NCBI GenBank assembly: GCA_013397795.1
Contig: VZTJ01004517.1
Span: forward strand, 180,653-244,652
Direction: 5' to 3'
From: Orthonyx spaldingii
Lineage: Eukaryota > Chordata > Aves > Passeriformes > Orthonychidae
Length of the DNA stretch: 64,000 bases
Under the pieces are notes generated by a model, which was given only the letters and a program-made list of their open reading frames with translations, was not told the DNA's origin and searched no databases. Position 1 is the stretch's first letter. Each line of letters starts with the position of its first letter. Below, one piece after another: positions 63,301 through 64,000 of the stretch. Both the position numbers and the translations under genes were made by a program.

Positions 63301-64000
63301 AGCAGAGTCCAAGTTGTTATCGCATAATCAAATCAGAATTTGATGATTATCATCCTTCAGACTCCACCAGATTACCCTCCTCACAATCTGACGTAAAGAG
63401 CTCTGTTGTTTTGTGCCAAACTATTAAAAAGCTGATGCTTGGCTTGACTGAAGATTGTTTTCTTCATTTTATGAGAACTTAATCTTCAATTTAGAGCCTT
63501 CTTTGTGCATATTAACAAGCTAAGCAAAGACCAAAGAAGACATTTGTGATTACTTGCATTCCTAATTTGTGAGGCATTGTGTTAATAAGCGAGAGATGTA
63601 ATTCAGTAAACACAGGTAAGTCACCTTCTCAGGAGGATTTAAGGGCAATATTCCATTCCCTTAATTCAAAGAATCCCTTCAGAATTGTCCCACTATTTAA
63701 AAGAAGATGTTAGTCATCAGTGTAAGGATAAAAATGTTTTGTCTACCTGGCCACTAAATATTTTAAGAACCACAGGAACAGAGTAACTGGTCTAACTACA
63801 AATGCTAGCTTTACCTTGAAATGCTGCCACTGTTCTGTCTAGTTCTTTTCAGATTCCATTCACTTTCTCTCTTACTAACTTTCTTCACACCTACAACGCA
63901 AACTATTTTCAGTAATGAAGAATGAGTTCTTTCTTTTCCCTAGAAGACTTACATCAGGATGTCCTGCCACTTGGATTGTTTCAGCAACAGCATTCTTAAC
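54266..64000 (-). CDS. DECR1: Mitochondrial 2,4-dienoyl-CoA reductase, last 212 residues (5' part outside window)
   Basis: DECR1 reduces 2,4-dienoyl-CoA intermediates with NADPH to trans-3-enoyl-CoA in the mitochondrial matrix, so that polyunsaturated fatty acids can complete beta-oxidation. Seven exons on the minus strand join in frame and encode what aligns with human residues 124-335. It is a short-chain dehydrogenase/reductase. The NNAAGNF motif (exon at 61435-61582) contains the Asn equivalent to human Asn148. Tyr and Lys in ITTIYAESG and SASAKAG (exon at 58179-58278) are 15 residues apart and correspond to Tyr199 and Lys214, with Ser210 also kept. The end, VTKEQWD through RKTKGS, matches the family C terminus. 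The peroxisomal paralogue DECR2 ends differently and lacks this tail. The N-terminal targeting peptide and GxxxGxG cofactor motif lie beyond the right edge. No break is seen. Confidence 0.96.
54419..54481 (-). CDS. DECR1: DECR1 second-last exon
   Basis: 63 bp, 21 codons from VIRMDGGEYVS to GEFNDLKK, with donor GTATTA. It follows the last beta strand of the Rossmann fold. The intron after it is 93 bp. Confidence 0.96.
54482..54796 (-). other. DECR1: DECR1 intron (315 bp)
   Basis: GTGAGT donor to TTTTCTAG acceptor. Nothing else was recognised. Confidence 0.85.
54797..54943 (-). CDS. DECR1: DECR1 exon, GAFSRLDPTG to SWVNGA
   Basis: 147 bp, 49 codons, with acceptor TTCTCAG and donor GTGAGT. It encodes the substrate-loop region and CGRLGTVEEIANLAAYFCSD, the conserved C-terminal SDR segment. 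Confidence 0.96.
54944..56899 (-). other. DECR1: DECR1 intron (2.0 kb)
   Basis: AT-rich and non-coding. It has a short AAAC-type run near 56140. No mobile element was recognised. Confidence 0.8.
56900..56972 (-). CDS. DECR1: DECR1 exon, SLAAEWGRYG to GPIKTK
   Basis: 73 bp: the last base of a Lys codon and 24 codons. It carries the NVIQPGPIKT segment typical of the SDR fold after the catalytic helix. The acceptor is ATTTTTAG and the donor GTACAT. Confidence 0.96.
56973..58178 (-). other. DECR1: DECR1 intron (1.2 kb)
   Basis: Non-coding. The plus-strand open frame at 57736-58092 (118 codons) runs opposite to the gene and looks like chance. Confidence 0.8.
58179..58278 (-). CDS. DECR1: DECR1 exon with catalytic Tyr and Lys
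   Basis: 100 bp. It begins with two bases of a Gly codon and ends with two bases of a Lys codon. It contains FLAITTIYAESGSGF and PSASAKAGVEAMS. The Tyr and Lys match human Tyr199 and Lys214. The donor is GTGAGT. Confidence 0.97.
58279..61434 (-). other. DECR1: DECR1 intron (3.2 kb)
   Basis: AT-rich and non-coding, with a poly-T run near 61110-61124 on the plus strand. No repeat family or coding exon was recognised. Confidence 0.8.
61435..61582 (-). CDS. DECR1: DECR1 exon with NNAAGNF motif
   Basis: 148 bp: 49 codons plus one base of Gly, VVINNAAGNFISPSERLS through KELIKVQK. NNAAG is the SDR structural motif, and its following Asn corresponds to human Asn148. The acceptor is ATTTCAG and the donor GTACCC. 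Confidence 0.97.
61583..63952 (-). other. DECR1: DECR1 intron (2.4 kb)
   Basis: Non-coding, with no recognised repeat or exon. Confidence 0.8.
63953..64000 (-). CDS. DECR1: DECR1 exon, partial at window edge
   Basis: The visible 48 bp encode VKNAVAETIQVAGHPD in frame with the next exon, ending at donor GTAAGT. The rest of the exon and the 5' part of the gene lie beyond the right edge. By comparison with the ten-exon human gene this is probably exon 4. Confidence 0.93.

Noticed and set aside
1..64000. CRISPR arrays, operons, phage or integrase genes, endogenous retroviral genes, tRNA or rRNA genes
   Set aside because: Looked for on both strands and not found. The sequence is a vertebrate chromosome with two known genes and LINE fragments; no undescribed multi-gene system is supported.

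Overview
This window is vertebrate nuclear DNA, most probably from a bird. It has two multi-exon genes whose exons end in GT...AG introns, long AT-rich non-coding stretches, and CR1-type LINE fragments, including the 3'-end sequence typical of avian CR1. A run of 313 Ns lies at 30267-30579. The species cannot be fixed from the sequence. The calbindin protein is close to the chicken protein as I remember it but not identical.

Layout: (1) 1-29,900 is about 30 kb of intergenic DNA. No gene is supported here. It holds a CR1 copy on the minus strand (about 5311-6545), a CR1 3' tail on the plus strand (about 6975-7133), a TATAC-type pentanucleotide microsatellite (26323-26415), a 35-bp tandem duplication and a perfect 14-bp hairpin. 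(2) 29,960-30,720 is a CpG-rich island interrupted by the assembly gap. The promoter and exon 1 of CALB1 should lie in the gap. (3) 30,740-about 48,500 is CALB1 (calbindin-D28k) on the plus strand. Ten of the expected eleven exons are read base by base, with clean splice sites and an intact frame, followed by a long 3' UTR with three AATAAA signals. (4) 48,500-54,130 is an intergenic spacer with no recognised gene. (5) About 54,130-64,000 is the 3' part of DECR1 (mitochondrial 2,4-dienoyl-CoA reductase) on the minus strand. Seven exons encode the last 212 residues, and the gene runs off the right edge.

CALB1 and DECR1 are arranged tail to tail, as I recall for their mammalian orthologues. They are not functionally linked: one is a cytosolic calcium buffer and the other an enzyme of unsaturated fatty-acid beta-oxidation. 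I found no operon, CRISPR array, mobile DNA transposon, endogenous virus, RNA gene or novel multi-gene system. The observations most worth checking are the gap over the CALB1 promoter, a strong G-quadruplex motif beside it, a duplicated AP-1-like element in CALB1 intron 3, a perfect hairpin in the upstream intergenic DNA and the triple polyadenylation signals.
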